A stretch of DNA of 64,000 nt from positions 310,001 to 374,000 of the forward strand of contig NZ_JBNAGJ010000002.1 of assembly GCF_049803795.1 (NCBI RefSeq). The letters are read 5' to 3'. Position numbers and translations under genes: made by a program. This DNA comes from Thalassobius sp002708925 (GTDB lineage: Bacteria > Pseudomonadota > Alphaproteobacteria > Rhodobacterales > Rhodobacteraceae). The notes beneath the pieces were generated by a model. That model was not told the origin of the DNA. It worked only from the letters and a program-made list of their open reading frames with translations, and ran no database searches. Below are positions 41,728 to 50,479 of the stretch, piece after piece. How positions within the stretch are numbered: the first letter of the stretch is position 1; each line of letters starts with the position of its first letter.

Positions 41728-42702
41728 CTAGCCCGAGCCGATCAGAACCCCGGCCGCAAACACCAGCGCGCCGCCCAGAACCACCTGAAAAGCCGCGCGG
41801 AAAAACGGCGTGTCCATGTATTTGTTCTGAATCCACGCAATCGCCCACAGTTCGAAAAACACCACGACAAAAGCGGTGATCGTCGCCGTCCAGAAATCGG
41901 GGATCAGATAGGGCAACGCATGGCCCAGCCCGCCCAACGCGGTCATCACCCCCGAGGCAATCCCGCGTTTAAGCGGCGATCCGCGCCCCGACAATTCCCC
42001 ATCATCCGAGGCCGCCTCGGTGAAACCCATCGAAATTCCCGCCCCGATCGAGGCCGCAAGCCCCACCAAGAATGTCTCCCATGTGTTTTGCGTGGCAAAG
42101 GCGGCGGCAAAGATCGGCGCCAGGGTCGAAACCGAGCCATCCATCAACCCCGCCAGCCCCGGCTGCACCCATGTCAGCACGAATTGCCGATGGGCCGAGC
42201 GGTCCTCGGCGCTGCGGGCGTCATCGTTCAGATGCTCGGCCTGCAACTTGTCTGCGGTGTATTGATGCCCGGCCTCGGCCGCAGCCAGATCGCCCAGCAA
42301 TTTGCGGGTATCGGCGTCCGTCGTGCGCTGCGCGGCGGTCAGATAGAACCGTTCGGCATCCTGCTCCATCCTTTCGGCCTCTTCGCGGATGCGTTCCAGG
42401 CCCAGATTTTCGACCAGCCAGACCGGGCGGCGTGCATAATAGCCCGCCACATGTTCACGCCGGATCAGTGGAATACCCTTGCCAAAGCGGCGATCATGCA
42501 GGTCGATCAGGCGCTGGCGATGCTCGTCCTCTTCGGCGGCCATGCCCTCGAATACCTTGGCCGTATCCGGGTATTCGGCCTGCAACATCCGCGCATAACT
42601 GCGGTAGATGCGCGCGTCGTCCTCCTCTGAGGAAATGGCCAGCGCCAGGACTTCTTGCTCGGACAGGTCCCGGAATTTACGGCGGTGGGTCAGAAAACGC
42701 AT
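41728..42702 (-). CDS. mbfA: Membrane-bound ferritin/iron exporter MbfA
   Basis: A 324-residue protein. Residues 1-160 form a ferritin-like (erythrin-VIT1) di-iron domain with SSEEDDARIYRSY and AAEEDEHRQRL supplying metal ligands. Residues 170-324 form a VIT1/CCC1-like membrane domain (GLAGLMDGSVSTLAPIFAAAF, GAGISMGFTEAASDDGE). In Bradyrhizobium and Agrobacterium, MbfA exports iron and protects against iron and peroxide stress under Irr control. An Irr-box-like site overlaps the promoter here, supporting the same control. Confidence 0.93.
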   Translation of the reverse strand: MRFLTHRRKFRDLSEQEVLALAISSEEDDARIYRSYARMLQAEYPDTAKVFEGMAAEEDEHRQRLIDLHDRRFGKGIPLIRREHVAGYYARRPVWLVENLGLERIREEAERMEQDAERFYLTAAQRTTDADTRKLLGDLAAAEAGHQYTADKLQAEHLNDDARSAEDRSAHRQFVLTWVQPGLAGLMDGSVSTLAPIFAAAFATQNTWETFLVGLAASIGAGISMGFTEAASDDGELSGRGSPLKRGIASGVMTALGGLGHALPYLIPDFWTATITAFVVVFFELWAIAWIQNKYMDTPFFRAAFQVVLGGALVFAAGVLIGSG

Positions 42703-42714
42703 GGCGGCCTCTTG

Positions 42715-42731
42715 TTTAGAATGATTCTAAT
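42715..42731 (-). promoter_or_regulatory. Irr box (iron control element) over the mbfA promoter
   Basis: TTTAGAA-TGA-TTCTAAT matches the iron control element pattern (TTTAGAA-N3-TTCTAAA) at 13 of 14 defined bases. It overlaps a minus-strand -10 TATATT (42729-42734), with -35 TTGCGT (42751-42756) 16 bp away. Irr binding would block transcription when iron is low. Confidence 0.8.
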
Positions 42732-42770
42732 ATATACGCTGCTTTCCGCCACGCAACCCCGCCGGATGAC

Positions 42771-42800
42771 TTGATGAAACTAAACTGGTCGGTTTATAAT
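42771..42800 (+). promoter_or_regulatory. Promoter and operator of the first TetR gene
   Basis: TTGATG (-35, 42771-42776), an 18-bp spacer and a perfect TATAAT (42795-42800) are present. The imperfect palindrome AAACTGGTCGGTTT (42782-42795) fills the spacer, the expected place for autorepression. Its core ACTGGTCGGTTT recurs upstream of paaI at about 48.3 kb. Confidence 0.7.
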
Positions 42801-42826
42801 TTGGCACAATCTTTGGGCAATACAGC

Positions 42827-43450
42827 ATGAACACAGCCACCAAACCCATCATTCGGACGGGCCGGAAATTCGAACAGGTCCTGCTGGGGGCCCGTGAAAT
42901 TTTCATGCGCGATGGGTTCGAAGGCGCCAGCGTGGACGATATTGCCAAGGCCGCAGGCGTGTCCAAGGCGACGCTTTATAGCTATTTCCCCGATAAGCGC
43001 CTGCTTTTCGTCGAGGTTGCCAGCAACGAGTGCAACCGCCAGGCCGAGGCCTCGATTCAGCTGATTGACCAGACCGCCCCCGCGCGCGAAGTCCTGACCC
43101 AGGCCGCGCAGCAGATGGTGGGCATCCTGATCAGCCGCTTCTCGCAGCAGATGTTCCGGGTTTGCGTGGCGGAATCCTTTCGCTTTCCCGAGATCGGGCA
43201 GAAGTTCTATCAATCCGGGCCGCTGAACGCACGCCAGCACATGACCGAATACCTGCAAGAGGCCGTTGAACGCGGAGAGCTGCGGATCGCGGATATTACC
43301 CTGGCCGCCGATCAATTCCTGGAGCTGTGCAAAACCGACATTTTCCCGCGCGCGGTATTTGGGATTTCCACCAGCTTCTCAGAAACGGAAATCGACCGCA
43401 TCGTCACCGGCGCGGTCGATATGTTCCTGGCACGATACGGTGCCGTATAG
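42827..43450 (+). CDS. TetR/AcrR family regulator
   Basis: A 207-residue repressor. Residues about 14-60 form the helix-turn-helix (GAREIFMRDGFEGASVDDIAKAAGVSKATLYSYFPDKRLLF). The C-terminal ligand domain looks like the AefR-type group (QMVGILISRFSQQMFRVCVAESFRFPEIGQKFYQSGP). It has a perfect -10 promoter overlapped by an operator-like palindrome and probably represses itself. It converges with the formaldehyde dehydrogenase gene, 9 bp apart. The effector is unknown. Confidence 0.92.
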   Translation: MNTATKPIIRTGRKFEQVLLGAREIFMRDGFEGASVDDIAKAAGVSKATLYSYFPDKRLLFVEVASNECNRQAEASIQLIDQTAPAREVLTQAAQQMVGILISRFSQQMFRVCVAESFRFPEIGQKFYQSGPLNARQHMTEYLQEAVERGELRIADITLAADQFLELCKTDIFPRAVFGISTSFSETEIDRIVTGAVDMFLARYGAV

Positions 43451-43459
43451 ACGCTAAGG

Positions 43460-44593
43460 TCAGTATTCCACGACGGCCCGGATGGACTTGCCTTCATGCA
43501 TCAGATCAAAGCCTTCGTTGATCTGCTCCAGCGTCAGTTTGTGGGTAATCATCGGGTCGATTTCGATTTTACCGTCCATGTACCAGCCCACGAACTTGGG
43601 CACGTCCGTCCGGCCCTTGGCCCCGCCGAATGCCGTGCCTTTCCAGACGCGGCCAGTGACCAGCTGGAACGGACGGGTCGAAATCTCAGCGCCTGCGGGG
43701 GCGACGCCGATAATCACCGACACCCCCCAGCCCCGATGCGAGCATTCCAGCGCATCGCGCATCACCTGCACGTTGCCCGTGGCGTCAAACGAGTAATCCA
43801 CGCCGCCGAACTGGTCCTTCTCGGTTTTGGTCAGCTCGACGATCGCCTCGACGGTGGATTGGCCGTCCAGCTTGGACGGGTTCACGAAATGAGTCATCCC
43901 GAATTTCTTGGCCATCTCGGCCTTATCGTCGTTCAGATCCACACCGATGATCATGTCCGCGCCGGCCATCCGCAGCCCCTGAATCACGTTCAGACCGATG
44001 CCGCCCAGCCCGAAGACAGCCGCGGACGAGCCGATCTCTACACCCGCCGTATTGATCACCGCGCCGATGCCCGTGGTCACGCCGCAACCGATGTAGCAGA
44101 TCTTATCAAAGGGCGCGTCCTCACGTACCTTGGCCAGCGCAATTTCCGGCATCACGGTGTGATTGGCAAATGTCGAACAGCCCATGTAGTGATAGATCGG
44201 CGTGCCATCCAACATCGAAAACCGCGTGGTCCCGTCGGGCATCAGGCCCTGACCCTGAGTGCCCCGGATCGCGGTGCACAGGTTGGTCTTGCCCGACAGG
44301 CAGGCATGGCATTCCCGGCATTCGGGCGTATAGAGCGGGATTACGTGATCGCCCGGTTTCAGCGTGGTAACGCCTTCGCCGACCTCCAGCACGATGCCCG
44401 CGCCTTCGTGCCCCAGAATCGAGGGGAACAGCCCCTCGGGATCCGCCCCCGAGCGGGTGAACTCATCCGTGTGGCACAGGCCGGTGGCCTTGATTTCCAC
44501 CAGAACCTCGCCCGCCTTGGGGCCCTCCAGGTTTACTTCCATAATTTCCAGAGGTTTGCCCGCCTCCAGCGCGACGGCTGCCTTGGTACGCAT
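43460..44593 (-). CDS. adhI: S-(hydroxymethyl)glutathione dehydrogenase (class III alcohol dehydrogenase)
   Basis: A 377-residue zinc enzyme oxidising S-hydroxymethylglutathione to S-formylglutathione with NAD. Catalytic zinc ligands are in GLCHTDEF, GHEGAG and YIGCGVTTG. Structural zinc is held by the four cysteines of CRECHACLSGKTNLC. The coenzyme fold has GLGGIGLNVIQG. The ATG at 44593 has GGGAGAG upstream; a longer frame starting in the leader is rejected. FghA at 39.1 kb carries out the next step. Confidence 0.95.
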   Translation of the reverse strand: MRTKAAVALEAGKPLEIMEVNLEGPKAGEVLVEIKATGLCHTDEFTRSGADPEGLFPSILGHEGAGIVLEVGEGVTTLKPGDHVIPLYTPECRECHACLSGKTNLCTAIRGTQGQGLMPDGTTRFSMLDGTPIYHYMGCSTFANHTVMPEIALAKVREDAPFDKICYIGCGVTTGIGAVINTAGVEIGSSAAVFGLGGIGLNVIQGLRMAGADMIIGVDLNDDKAEMAKKFGMTHFVNPSKLDGQSTVEAIVELTKTEKDQFGGVDYSFDATGNVQVMRDALECSHRGWGVSVIIGVAPAGAEISTRPFQLVTGRVWKGTAFGGAKGRTDVPKFVGWYMDGKIEIDPMITHKLTLEQINEGFDLMHEGKSIRAVVEY

Positions 44594-44621
44594 CTTCAAT
44601 CTCTCCCAAAAATTCCCACCC

Positions 44622-44719
44622 CGTTCGCAGGGGATAATTTTCACTATAGGTAGAGGTTTTCCCGAGGCGCCAGAGCTAATTCACGACCAAAGGCGCGCCC
44701 CAAACGACGAGGCGCCAGA
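44622..44719 (-). promoter_or_regulatory. adhI promoter region with 12-bp direct repeat
   Basis: The minus strand has a -10 TATAGT (44643-44648) but no good -35. Instead CGAGGCGCCAGA (plus-strand reading) occurs twice, at 44663-44674 and 44708-44719, spaced 45 bp; the nearer copy covers the -35 position. A leader hairpin CCCC-N7-GGGG (44622-44636) lies near the ribosome site. This suggests activator-dependent transcription, perhaps by formaldehyde or its adduct. Confidence 0.45.
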
Positions 44720-44720
44720 A

Positions 44721-45296
44721 TCAAAGGGCGCGCAGACCGCCCACAACGAAATCGGTGGCCAGATCGGCATATGCGGCGCGGCTCATGCCTTTGCCGGGGC
44801 GGTGCCACATGTAGAACCAGTTCAGGATAGCGAAAACCGTCATTGTCGCCGCGCGCAGACGGGCCGGATCATCCGCCAGCGTGGGCTGCACCTGCAAAAC
44901 GGCAGTGCCCATGATGTCCACCAGCGCGCGCTGCGTGGCGATCAGCGGCGCTTTTTTATCGTCCGGCAGAATGTCCAGCGCGTCGATTTGCAGCTTATGT
45001 TCGGCATCCGCGTCCTCATAGGCGGTCAGAGTCGCAGCGATCAGTTTGCCCAGCCCCTCGCCTTCGGAGGCCTGCACCAGATCCAGTAGCTGCCCCAGGT
45101 GATCGTCCAGAATGTCGAACAGCAGATCCTCCTTTGAGGACCAGTAGTGATAGATCAGCGCCTTGGACACACCGCAGGATTTCGCCGCGCCCGTCATGCT
45201 GGCACGGTCGAACCCATGCGCGGCGAAATAGGCGGCGGCCCCTTTGCGCAGGGCCGCTCGTTTTTCGTCGTGATCGCGTGCCAGTCCGCGGGCCAT
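44721..45296 (-). CDS. TetR family regulator of the phenylacetate genes (PaaR-like)
   Basis: A 191-residue repressor. The helix-turn-helix is near residues 25-60 (AHGFDRASMTGAAKSCGVSKALIYHYWSSKEDLLF). A helical effector domain follows with ILNWFYMWHRPGKGMSRAAYADLATDF, a segment common in TetR proteins that sense acyl-CoA. The gene overlaps paaK by 1 bp and is last in paaI-thiolase-paaK-tetR. It is expected to bind the palindrome near 48.3 kb and to respond to phenylacetyl-CoA. Confidence 0.88.
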   Translation of the reverse strand: MARGLARDHDEKRAALRKGAAAYFAAHGFDRASMTGAAKSCGVSKALIYHYWSSKEDLLFDILDDHLGQLLDLVQASEGEGLGKLIAATLTAYEDADAEHKLQIDALDILPDDKKAPLIATQRALVDIMGTAVLQVQPTLADDPARLRAATMTVFAILNWFYMWHRPGKGMSRAAYADLATDFVVGGLRAL

Positions 45297-46600
45297 CAGC
45301 TCTCCTTGGGGCGATTGTCGATGATGCGCACTGCTTTACCCTCGGAACGCGCCACTTGGCCAGCCCCAGCCACCTGAACCTTGGCGCTGATACCGACATT
45401 CGACTTGATTTTACCCGACAAATCGCGCGCGGCGGCGTCCGGATTGCCGGCGCCCTCGGCCAGTTCCACATGGACGGTCATCACGTCCATCCTGTCAGGA
45501 CGGCTAAGCTCGATCTGGAAATGCGGAGCCAGGGCAGGCACGTCCATCAGCTGTTCCTCGATCTGAGTGGGGAAGACGTTCACGCCGCGCAGGATGATCA
45601 TGTCATCGCTGCGGCCTGTGATCTTCTCCATCCGCCGCATCGAGCGCGCAGTGCCCGGCAAAAGGCGCGTCAGGTCGCGGGTGCGATAGCGGATGATCGG
45701 GAAACCCTCTTTGGTAAGCGAGGTAAAGACCAGCTCGCCCAGCTCGCCATCGGGCAGCACTTCGCCGGTGTTGGGGTCGATGATCTCGGGATAGAAATGA
45801 TCCTCCCAGATGTGCAGGCCATCCTTGGTTTCCACGCATTCATTGGCCACGCCGGGGCCGATCACCTCGGACAGGCCGTAGATGTCTACCGCGTGCATGT
45901 CAAAGGCGTCCTCGATCTCCTTACGCATGGCGTTGGTCCAGGGCTCGGCACCGAAAATCCCCACCTTCAGCGGGCTTTCGCGCGGGTCCAGACCCTGCTG
46001 CGCGTATTCATCCAGAATGGACAGCGCATAAGAGGGCGTCACCGTGATCCCGTCGGCGCGGAAATCCTCGATCAGGCGGACCTGGCGCTGGGTCATGCCA
46101 CCGGACACGGGCACAACGGTCAGGCCCGCGCGCTCGGCCCCGCCATGCACGCCCAAACCGCCGGTGAACAACCCATAACCATAGGCATTGTGCAGCACAT
46201 CCCCCGGCCGCAACCCCGAGGCCCGCATACACCGCGCCACCACATTGGCCCACATGGACAGATCGTTCCGGGTATAGCCCACAACCGTCGGCTGCCCCGT
46301 CGTCCCCGAGGACGCATGTACCCGCGCGATCTGCTCGCGTGGGACGGCAAACAGGCCGAAGGGGTAATTGTCACGTAGATCCTGCTTTACCGTGAATGGA
46401 AATCTGGCCAGATCCGCCAGGGATTTCAGATCCTCCGGATGCACCCCGGCCTTATCGAAACTGTCCCGATAGAAGGGGACGTTTTCATAGGCATGTTTCA
46501 GCGACCATTTCATCCGCTGCAATTGCAGCGCGGCAATCTCATCGCGCGAGGCAGTTTCGATCGCTTCCAGATCGCCGGGTTTTGGCGATAGATCTTTCAT
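45296..46600 (-). CDS. paaK: Phenylacetate-CoA ligase
   Basis: A 434-residue AMP-forming ligase that activates phenylacetate to phenylacetyl-CoA, the entry step of aerobic degradation. The ATP loop HASSGTTGQPTVVGYT is near 94-109, with AYGYGLFTGGLGVHGG, YGLSEVIGPGVA and GRSDDMIILRGVNVFPTQIEE in order. Length is normal. GAGGA precedes the ATG at 46600. It is followed, with overlap, by the TetR gene. Confidence 0.96.
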   Translation of the reverse strand: MKDLSPKPGDLEAIETASRDEIAALQLQRMKWSLKHAYENVPFYRDSFDKAGVHPEDLKSLADLARFPFTVKQDLRDNYPFGLFAVPREQIARVHASSGTTGQPTVVGYTRNDLSMWANVVARCMRASGLRPGDVLHNAYGYGLFTGGLGVHGGAERAGLTVVPVSGGMTQRQVRLIEDFRADGITVTPSYALSILDEYAQQGLDPRESPLKVGIFGAEPWTNAMRKEIEDAFDMHAVDIYGLSEVIGPGVANECVETKDGLHIWEDHFYPEIIDPNTGEVLPDGELGELVFTSLTKEGFPIIRYRTRDLTRLLPGTARSMRRMEKITGRSDDMIILRGVNVFPTQIEEQLMDVPALAPHFQIELSRPDRMDVMTVHVELAEGAGNPDAAARDLSGKIKSNVGISAKVQVAGAGQVARSEGKAVRIIDNRPKES

Positions 46601-46641
46601 AGCACGTTCCTCCACTAAACGGTGCCGTATGGTTTTTGGGC

Positions 46642-47835
46642 TCAGACAGATTCCAGCATCAAGGCGATACCCTGACCGACGCCGATACACATGGTGCAGA
46701 TCGCCCGTTTGGCGCCCGCATCCACCATGTTGATCGAGGCCGTCAGCGCCAGCCGCGCGCCCGACATGCCCAGCGGGTGCCCCAGGGCAATCGCGCCACC
46801 GTTCGGGTTCACATGGTCCGCGTCATCGGGCAGGCCCAGCTGCCGCATGGTGGCCAGCCCCTGCGCGGCGAAGGCCTCGTTCAGTTCGATGAAATCCACA
46901 TCACTGATTTTCAGCCCGTGCCGGTCCAGCAAAGCCTGCGTCGCCGGGGCCGGGCCGATCCCCATGATCCGCGGGGGCACCCCCACCGTCGCCATGGACG
47001 CAATCCGCGCCCTGGGGGTCAGCCCGTATTTTTCCACCGCAGCGCCGCTGGCCACGATCAGCGCCGCCGCGCCGTCATTCACGCCGCTGGCGTTCCCTGC
47101 CGTCACACTGCCGCCCTCGCGGAAGGGGGTGGGCAGTTTCGCCAGCTTCTCCAGCGAGGTCATCCGCGGGTGCTCATCCGTATCGAACACGATGTCATCG
47201 CCGCGCCGCTGCGGGATCGTCACCGGCGTGATCTCGCGCGCCAGCCGCCCCGAGGCAATCGCCGCCGCCGCCCGTTCCTGTGAACGCAGGGCGAACGCAT
47301 CCTGATCCTCGCGCGAGATATTGAAATCAGCGGCCACGTTTTCCGCCGTTTCGGGCATGGAATCCGTCCCGAATTGCTTGTGCATCTGCTTATTTACAAA
47401 GCGCCAGCCGATGGTGGTGTCGTAAATCTCGGCCTTGCGGGAAAAGGCGCTGGTGGCCTTGCCCTGAACGAAAGGCGCGCGCGACATGGATTCCACACCG
47501 CCGGCAATGATCACCTCGGCCTCGCCGCATTTCACGGCGCGCGCGGCGGTGCCGATCGCATCCAGACCCGAGCCGCAAAGACGGTTCATCGTGGTGCCCG
47601 GCACGCTCTCTCCCAGGCCCGCCAGCAGGGCAGACATGCGAGCGACATTGCGGTTATCCTCGCCCGCGCCATTGGCGTTCCCCATGATCACCTCGTCCAC
47701 CTGCAACCCGTCAAAAGGTGCGGTCACCTCGCGGATCACATGCGCCAGCATGTCGTCTGGCCGGACCGAGCTAAGCGCCCCCCCATAGCGGCCAATTGCG
47801 GTCCGCGTTCCCTCGCACAGAAATGCGTCTCTCAT
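46642..47835 (-). CDS. 3-oxoadipyl-CoA / 3-oxo-5,6-dehydrosuberyl-CoA thiolase (PaaJ/PcaF type)
   Basis: A 397-residue thiolase. The acylated Cys is in NRLCGSGLDAIG near 86-97. The catalytic His is in NPNGGAIALGHPLGMSGAR and the second Cys in CTMCIGVGQG near the end. GDDIVFDTDEHPR matches the PaaJ/PcaF subgroup. It cleaves the last intermediates of phenylacetate breakdown to acetyl-CoA and succinyl-CoA. It overlaps paaI by 4 bp and precedes paaK by 41 bp. Confidence 0.92.
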   Translation of the reverse strand: MRDAFLCEGTRTAIGRYGGALSSVRPDDMLAHVIREVTAPFDGLQVDEVIMGNANGAGEDNRNVARMSALLAGLGESVPGTTMNRLCGSGLDAIGTAARAVKCGEAEVIIAGGVESMSRAPFVQGKATSAFSRKAEIYDTTIGWRFVNKQMHKQFGTDSMPETAENVAADFNISREDQDAFALRSQERAAAAIASGRLAREITPVTIPQRRGDDIVFDTDEHPRMTSLEKLAKLPTPFREGGSVTAGNASGVNDGAAALIVASGAAVEKYGLTPRARIASMATVGVPPRIMGIGPAPATQALLDRHGLKISDVDFIELNEAFAAQGLATMRQLGLPDDADHVNPNGGAIALGHPLGMSGARLALTASINMVDAGAKRAICTMCIGVGQGIALMLESV

Positions 47836-48266
47836 TCTTCGCTCTCCTCGAAATGCTGGCCCTTGATCTGCCGCGACAGGCCCCGGAACAAAGCAACCTT
47901 GCGGCCGTCCTCTCCGGTGACGGTGACGTCATATACGCCTGATCGGCCGGTCAGAGCCGCCTCTTGGGCATGGGCTGTCAAGATCTCATCCGGCTGGCCG
48001 GGCGACAGGAACGTGATCGAGTTTTCCTGCGCCACCACCAACCGATTGTAACTGTTGCACGCAAAGGCAAAGGCCGAATCCGCCAGGGTAAAGATGTATC
48101 CGCCATGGCAGATGCGGTGCCCGTTCAGGAAATCCTCGCGTACCGGCATCGACAGCACGGCACGGCCTGGCCCGATCTCTTGCAGGGTCATCCCCGCGGC
48201 CTGGCTGGCCACATCCCTGACCCACATCGCTGCTGCACTGCGCTCGGCGCGCTCTTGCGGTGTCAT
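47832..48266 (-). CDS. paaI: Hydroxyphenylacetyl-CoA thioesterase PaaI
   Basis: A 144-residue hotdog-fold thioesterase. NGHRICHGGYIFTLADSAFAFACNS holds the conserved Gly-His-Gly-Gly active-site loop and the helix with the catalytic Asp. PaaI removes CoA from dead-end products and frees trapped CoA. It is first in paaI-thiolase-paaK-tetR, downstream of the palindromic operator. Confidence 0.93.
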   Translation of the reverse strand: MTPQERAERSAAAMWVRDVASQAAGMTLQEIGPGRAVLSMPVREDFLNGHRICHGGYIFTLADSAFAFACNSYNRLVVAQENSITFLSPGQPDEILTAHAQEAALTGRSGVYDVTVTGEDGRKVALFRGLSRQIKGQHFEESEE

Positions 48267-48307
48267 TTCGGTATTTCCTCCCCGTCGCGATTCAAAGCTT
48301 GCACAAA

Positions 48308-48348
48308 ACCGACCAGTCGGTCAATAGTATTGCAATAGGAATTATAAT
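48308..48348. promoter_or_regulatory. Divergent paaI/paaZ control region with TetR-type palindrome
   Basis: ACCGACCAGTCGGT (48308-48321) is a palindrome at 12 of 14 positions. It overlaps a minus-strand -35 candidate TTGACC (48325-48320) for paaI. A perfect TATAAT (48343-48348) lies 37 bp before the paaZ start. One bound repressor could shut both directions. The site shares ACTGGTCGGTTT (minus reading) with the operator at 42782. Confidence 0.7.
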
Positions 48349-48384
48349 GCCACATACTGCGGACAACCGTTCGAGGAGACCCCA

Positions 48385-50412
48385 ATGCTGAAACCCGAAA
48401 GCTATATCGCAGGAAACTGGATCGCGCCCGGCGCTGCGGCCAGCCCCATCATCGGCCCTGTCACGGCCAGCGAAATTGCCCTGGCGGGCGGATCTGCGAT
48501 GGATACGGACGCAATGCTACAGTATGCGCGCAACGTGGGCGGGCCAGCCCTGCGCGCCCTAACCTTCCATGATCGCGCCAGAATTCTAAAGAAACTGGCC
48601 CTATACATCGGCCAGCGCAAAGAAGAGCTATACGCGATCAACGGCCTGACCGGCGCCACCCGGCGCGATGGCGGCGTGGATATCGAAGGTGGGATTGGGA
48701 CGCTATTCGTCTATGCTTCGAAGGGCCGCCGCGAACTGCCGGATGCGCAGGTCTATGCCGATGGCGAGGTCGAGCAGCTGGGCCGCACCGGTGCCTTCAT
48801 TGGGCAACATATTGCAACACCTCTGCAAGGTGTCGCTGTCCATATCAACGCGTTCAACTTCCCCGTCTGGGGCATGCTGGAAAAGCTGGCCCCCACCTTA
48901 CTGGCTGGCGTGCCTGCGATCGTGAAACCGGCGACGCAGACCTGTTACCTGACCGAAGCCTGTTTCCGCATGATCATCGAATCGGGCCTGCTGCCCGAGG
49001 GTGCCGTGCAGTTGATCATCGGCCGCACCGGCGATCTGCTGGACAAGATGGGCCCGCAGGATGTGGTCAGCTTCACCGGCTCGGCCGACACCGCGCAGAT
49101 GCTGCGCACGACGCCTGCGCTGATCCAGAACTCGACCCGTTTCCTAGCGGAACAAGACAGCCTGAACGCCTCGATCCTGGGCGTGGATGCCGATACGGAC
49201 AGCCCCGAATTCGCGCTGTTCATCAAAGAAGCCGTGACCGAGATCACCACCAAGGCCGGACAGAAATGTACCGCCATGCGCCGCCTGCTGGTGCCCGATC
49301 ACATGGCCGATACGGTGGCCCAGGCCCTGTCGGCAAAACTGGCCACGATCACCGTCGGCCACCCAGATTCCGAAGGCGTACGCATGGGGGCCTTGGCATC
49401 GATGGCGCAGAAATCGGACGTGCTGGCCAAGGCCGCGCAGATCGGCACCGAGGCGCGTCAGATCTGCGGCGCTCTGGACGGGTTCCAGCCCGTGGACGCG
49501 GATGCCCAGGCCGCCTTTATCCCGCCGACCCTGTTCCAATGCGACGATCCGGACGGCGCGGAAATCATCCACTCGGTCGAGGCATTCGGCCCCGTATCGA
49601 CCATCCTGCCCTATCGCGACACGGCCCATGCGGCGGCGCTGGCGAACCGCGGCGAGGGCTCTCTGGTGGCCTCGGTCTTTACCCATGATCCGGCGATTGC
49701 GCGCGACATCACCCTGACCAGCGCGGCCTGGCATGGACGGCTGTACATCAACAACCGCGACACCGGACGCGAGGCGACGGGCCACGGCGCGCCCATGCCG
49801 CATATGGTCCACGGTGGCCCCGGCCGCGCCGGCGGCGGCGAGGAACTGGGCGGCATTCGCGGCGTGAAACACTACCTACAGCGCACCGCGATCCAGGGCA
49901 CGCCCGAGATCATCAGCGCCATCACCGGCACCTGGATCAAGGGCGCTCCGCAGTCAGAAAACCCGACCCATCCGTTCCAGCGGACGTTCAACGAAATCCA
50001 GATCGGCGAGACGATTCACACGGGCTCGCGCACGATTTCGATGGAGGATATCGAGCATTTCGCCCATTTCACCGGCGACACGTTCTATGCCCACATGGAC
50101 GAGAACGCGGCGCAGCGAAACCCGTTCTTCCCTGGCCGGGTGGCGCATGGGTACCTGCTGTTGTCCTTTGCTGCGGGCCTGTTCGTGGAACCGAACGAAG
50201 GCCCGGTTCTGGCCAATACGGGGCTGAACGGTCTGTCCTTCCAGAAACCCGTCAGTGCTGGTGACAGCATCAAGGTTGCCCTGACCTGCAAGCGCAAAAC
50301 CAAGCGCACGAATGACTATGGCGAGGTTGCCTGGAACGCGACCCTGACCAACCAGGACAACGAGCAGGTCGCCGAATACGAACTGCTGACCATGGTCGCC
50401 TACCAGCGCTGA
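48385..50412 (+). CDS. paaZ: PaaZ: oxepin-CoA hydrolase / 3-oxo-5,6-dehydrosuberyl-CoA semialdehyde dehydrogenase
   Basis: A 675-residue two-domain enzyme that opens the oxepin-CoA ring and oxidises the aldehyde. Residues 1 to about 515 form an aldehyde dehydrogenase with Cys295 in TTKAGQKCTAMRR. Residues about 540-675 form a MaoC hotdog hydratase with FAHFTGDTFYAHMDE and FPGRVAHGYLLLS, the Asp-His pair. Both domains look intact. The paaABCDE epoxidase and paaG are not in this window. Confidence 0.96.
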   Translation: MLKPESYIAGNWIAPGAAASPIIGPVTASEIALAGGSAMDTDAMLQYARNVGGPALRALTFHDRARILKKLALYIGQRKEELYAINGLTGATRRDGGVDIEGGIGTLFVYASKGRRELPDAQVYADGEVEQLGRTGAFIGQHIATPLQGVAVHINAFNFPVWGMLEKLAPTLLAGVPAIVKPATQTCYLTEACFRMIIESGLLPEGAVQLIIGRTGDLLDKMGPQDVVSFTGSADTAQMLRTTPALIQNSTRFLAEQDSLNASILGVDADTDSPEFALFIKEAVTEITTKAGQKCTAMRRLLVPDHMADTVAQALSAKLATITVGHPDSEGVRMGALASMAQKSDVLAKAAQIGTEARQICGALDGFQPVDADAQAAFIPPTLFQCDDPDGAEIIHSVEAFGPVSTILPYRDTAHAAALANRGEGSLVASVFTHDPAIARDITLTSAAWHGRLYINNRDTGREATGHGAPMPHMVHGGPGRAGGGEELGGIRGVKHYLQRTAIQGTPEIISAITGTWIKGAPQSENPTHPFQRTFNEIQIGETIHTGSRTISMEDIEHFAHFTGDTFYAHMDENAAQRNPFFPGRVAHGYLLLSFAAGLFVEPNEGPVLANTGLNGLSFQKPVSAGDSIKVALTCKRKTKRTNDYGEVAWNATLTNQDNEQVAEYELLTMVAYQR

Positions 50413-50479
50413 TCCCACGGGGGGCGGCCCGGCGCTGCCCCCACTTCCCCTCAGACATAACCGGGTGTATCAATGGGTT

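Noticed and set aside
44690..44733. GCGCGCCC/GGGCGCGC pairing after the TetR gene as a terminator
   Set aside because: The stem includes coding sequence, the loop is about 26 nt and no T-tract follows.
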